A DNA stretch of 6,635 bases from an uncultured Syntrophomonadaceae bacterium (lineage in GTDB: Bacteria > Bacillota > Syntrophomonadia > Syntrophomonadales > Syntrophomonadaceae). The notes beneath the pieces were generated by a model. It saw nothing but the letters and a program-made list of their open reading frames with translations, made no database searches and had not been told where the DNA came from. The stretch covers positions 1 through 6,635 of the forward strand of contig CALXSZ010000046.1 in assembly GCA_944391275.1 (NCBI GenBank), read 5' to 3'. Position 1 is the stretch's first letter; each line of letters begins with the position of its first letter. Made by a program: the position numbers and the translations under genes. Shown here in pieces: positions 6,401 to 6,635 of this stretch.

Positions 6401-6508
6401 ATGAATCGGAAAGCGTATCGACAAAATAAGACGGGATTTTCACCGTCAAAAAAAGCCCGCCCCAGGCCACGGGGAAATGCGGCCAGCAGTATGAATTATA
6501 CTGTGTAG
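6401..6508 (+). CDS. Possible small basic protein or leader peptide, 35 aa
   Basis: A 35-codon ORF begins at ATG 6401 with a strong Shine-Dalgarno (AGGAGG, 6387-6392, 8 nt away) and ends at TAG 6506-6508. The product starts MNRKAYRQNKTGF and has a central KKARPRPRG patch; it is strongly basic and has no Cys, membrane segment or recognised domain. It could be a small nucleic-acid-binding protein or a leader peptide read in a structured mRNA. The good ribosome binding site is the main evidence; length alone gives none. Its 3' end contains the inverted repeat CAGTAT/ATACTG (6487-6503). Confidence 0.35.
   Translation: MNRKAYRQNKTGFSPSKKARPRPRGNAASSMNYTV
6487..6503 (+). repeat. Short perfect inverted repeat
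   Basis: CAGTAT (6487-6492) and ATACTG (6498-6503) are perfect arms around GAATT, overlapping the last codons of the 35-codon ORF. It could be a small protein-binding site or hairpin. At this length it may also be chance. Confidence 0.35.
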
Positions 6509-6530
6509 ATAAATTTCATAACAATTCATT

Positions 6531-6565
6531 TTTCGACCGGTGGGTTTATGACCTACCGGGCGAAA
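6531..6565. repeat. Strong hairpin/inverted repeat, oriT-like or regulatory
   Basis: TTTCG (6531-6535) and CCGGTGGGT (6537-6545) pair with ACCTACCGG (6551-6559) and CGAAA (6561-6565) around the loop TTATG. This gives 14 paired positions with one A/G mismatch and one G-T wobble. No T-run follows. The flanks are AT-rich (AACAA at 6520-6524 and TTGTT at 6568-6572 could add pairing). Long inverted repeats beside AT-rich DNA are typical of relaxase-recognised transfer origins, but also of regulatory hairpins. No nic site can be identified here. Confidence 0.5.
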
Positions 6566-6601
6566 TTTGTTGTTTTCTGCGGTTTGTCCCACGGCCTAAA
6601 A

Positions 6602-6630
6602 TTTTTTTCAAAAAAAAAAAAAAAAGGAGG
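6602..6630 (+). promoter_or_regulatory. T7-C-A16 tract running into a ribosome binding site
   Basis: Seven T (6602-6608), one C and sixteen consecutive A (6610-6625) are followed at once by GGAGG (6626-6630). The window ends 5 nt later, so a gene start is expected at or just after 6636. The T and A runs can also fold back on each other. The A-run is long enough to be prone to slippage, which would alter spacing upstream of the Shine-Dalgarno. Confidence 0.6.
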
Positions 6631-6635
6631 CGTTT

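Noticed and set aside
6430..6447. GACGG/CCGTC hairpin next to A/T runs as a minus-strand terminator
   Set aside because: Only 5 pairs with an 8-nt loop and no minus-strand gene to terminate; likely chance within the small ORF.
6202..6635. CRISPR array, tRNA or insertion-sequence remnant in the long non-coding stretch
   Set aside because: No regularly spaced repeats, no cloverleaf with a CCA-type end, and no transposase coding or paired terminal repeats with target duplications could be found.

Overview
The window looks like part of a Firmicutes genome, most likely a gut-type clostridium (Lachnospiraceae or Oscillospiraceae grade). The evidence is strong AGGAGG-type ribosome binding sites, moderate GC, tight co-directional gene packing with ATGA overlaps, and protein types common in accessory regions of such genomes. 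All genes are on the + strand. The layout and the non-coding right end suggest cargo of an integrative/conjugative element. That is inference, because no integrase, relaxase or att site lies in the window.

Region 1 (1-3750) is a transporter block. It opens with the C-terminal end of an ABC ATPase that resembles the ECF (energy-coupling factor) class. Its Walker B catalytic glutamate is replaced by glutamine. ATGA overlaps couple it to two full-length half-transporters of the ABC exporter fold (membrane domain plus ATPase), which almost certainly form a heterodimer. Both have complete ATPase motifs.

Region 2 (3751-6201) adds a MATE-family efflux protein 18 bp downstream, then a TetR-family regulator and a short DtxR/MntR-family metal-dependent regulator. 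The DtxR-type protein carries a mixed ligand set, with Asp at the Mn-type position and Cys at the Fe-type position. An ECF ATPase, an IrtAB/YbtPQ-like ABC pair and a DtxR regulator together suggest import of a metal, metal chelate or tetrapyrrole such as heme. MATE could export a related compound and TetR could sense one. The substrate is not shown by the sequence.

Region 3 (6202-6635) has no long ORF but is rich in structure. It holds a long imperfect hairpin just after the last gene, then a good intrinsic terminator, then a set of mutually exclusive pairings around the ribosome binding site of a 35-codon basic ORF. A strong 15-pair hairpin follows, and the window ends with a T7-C-A16 stretch running into GGAGG for a gene starting just outside. 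The most unusual signals are the switch-like RNA architecture at 6301-6400, the possible oriT-like or regulatory hairpin at 6531-6565, and the E-to-Q change in the first ATPase.
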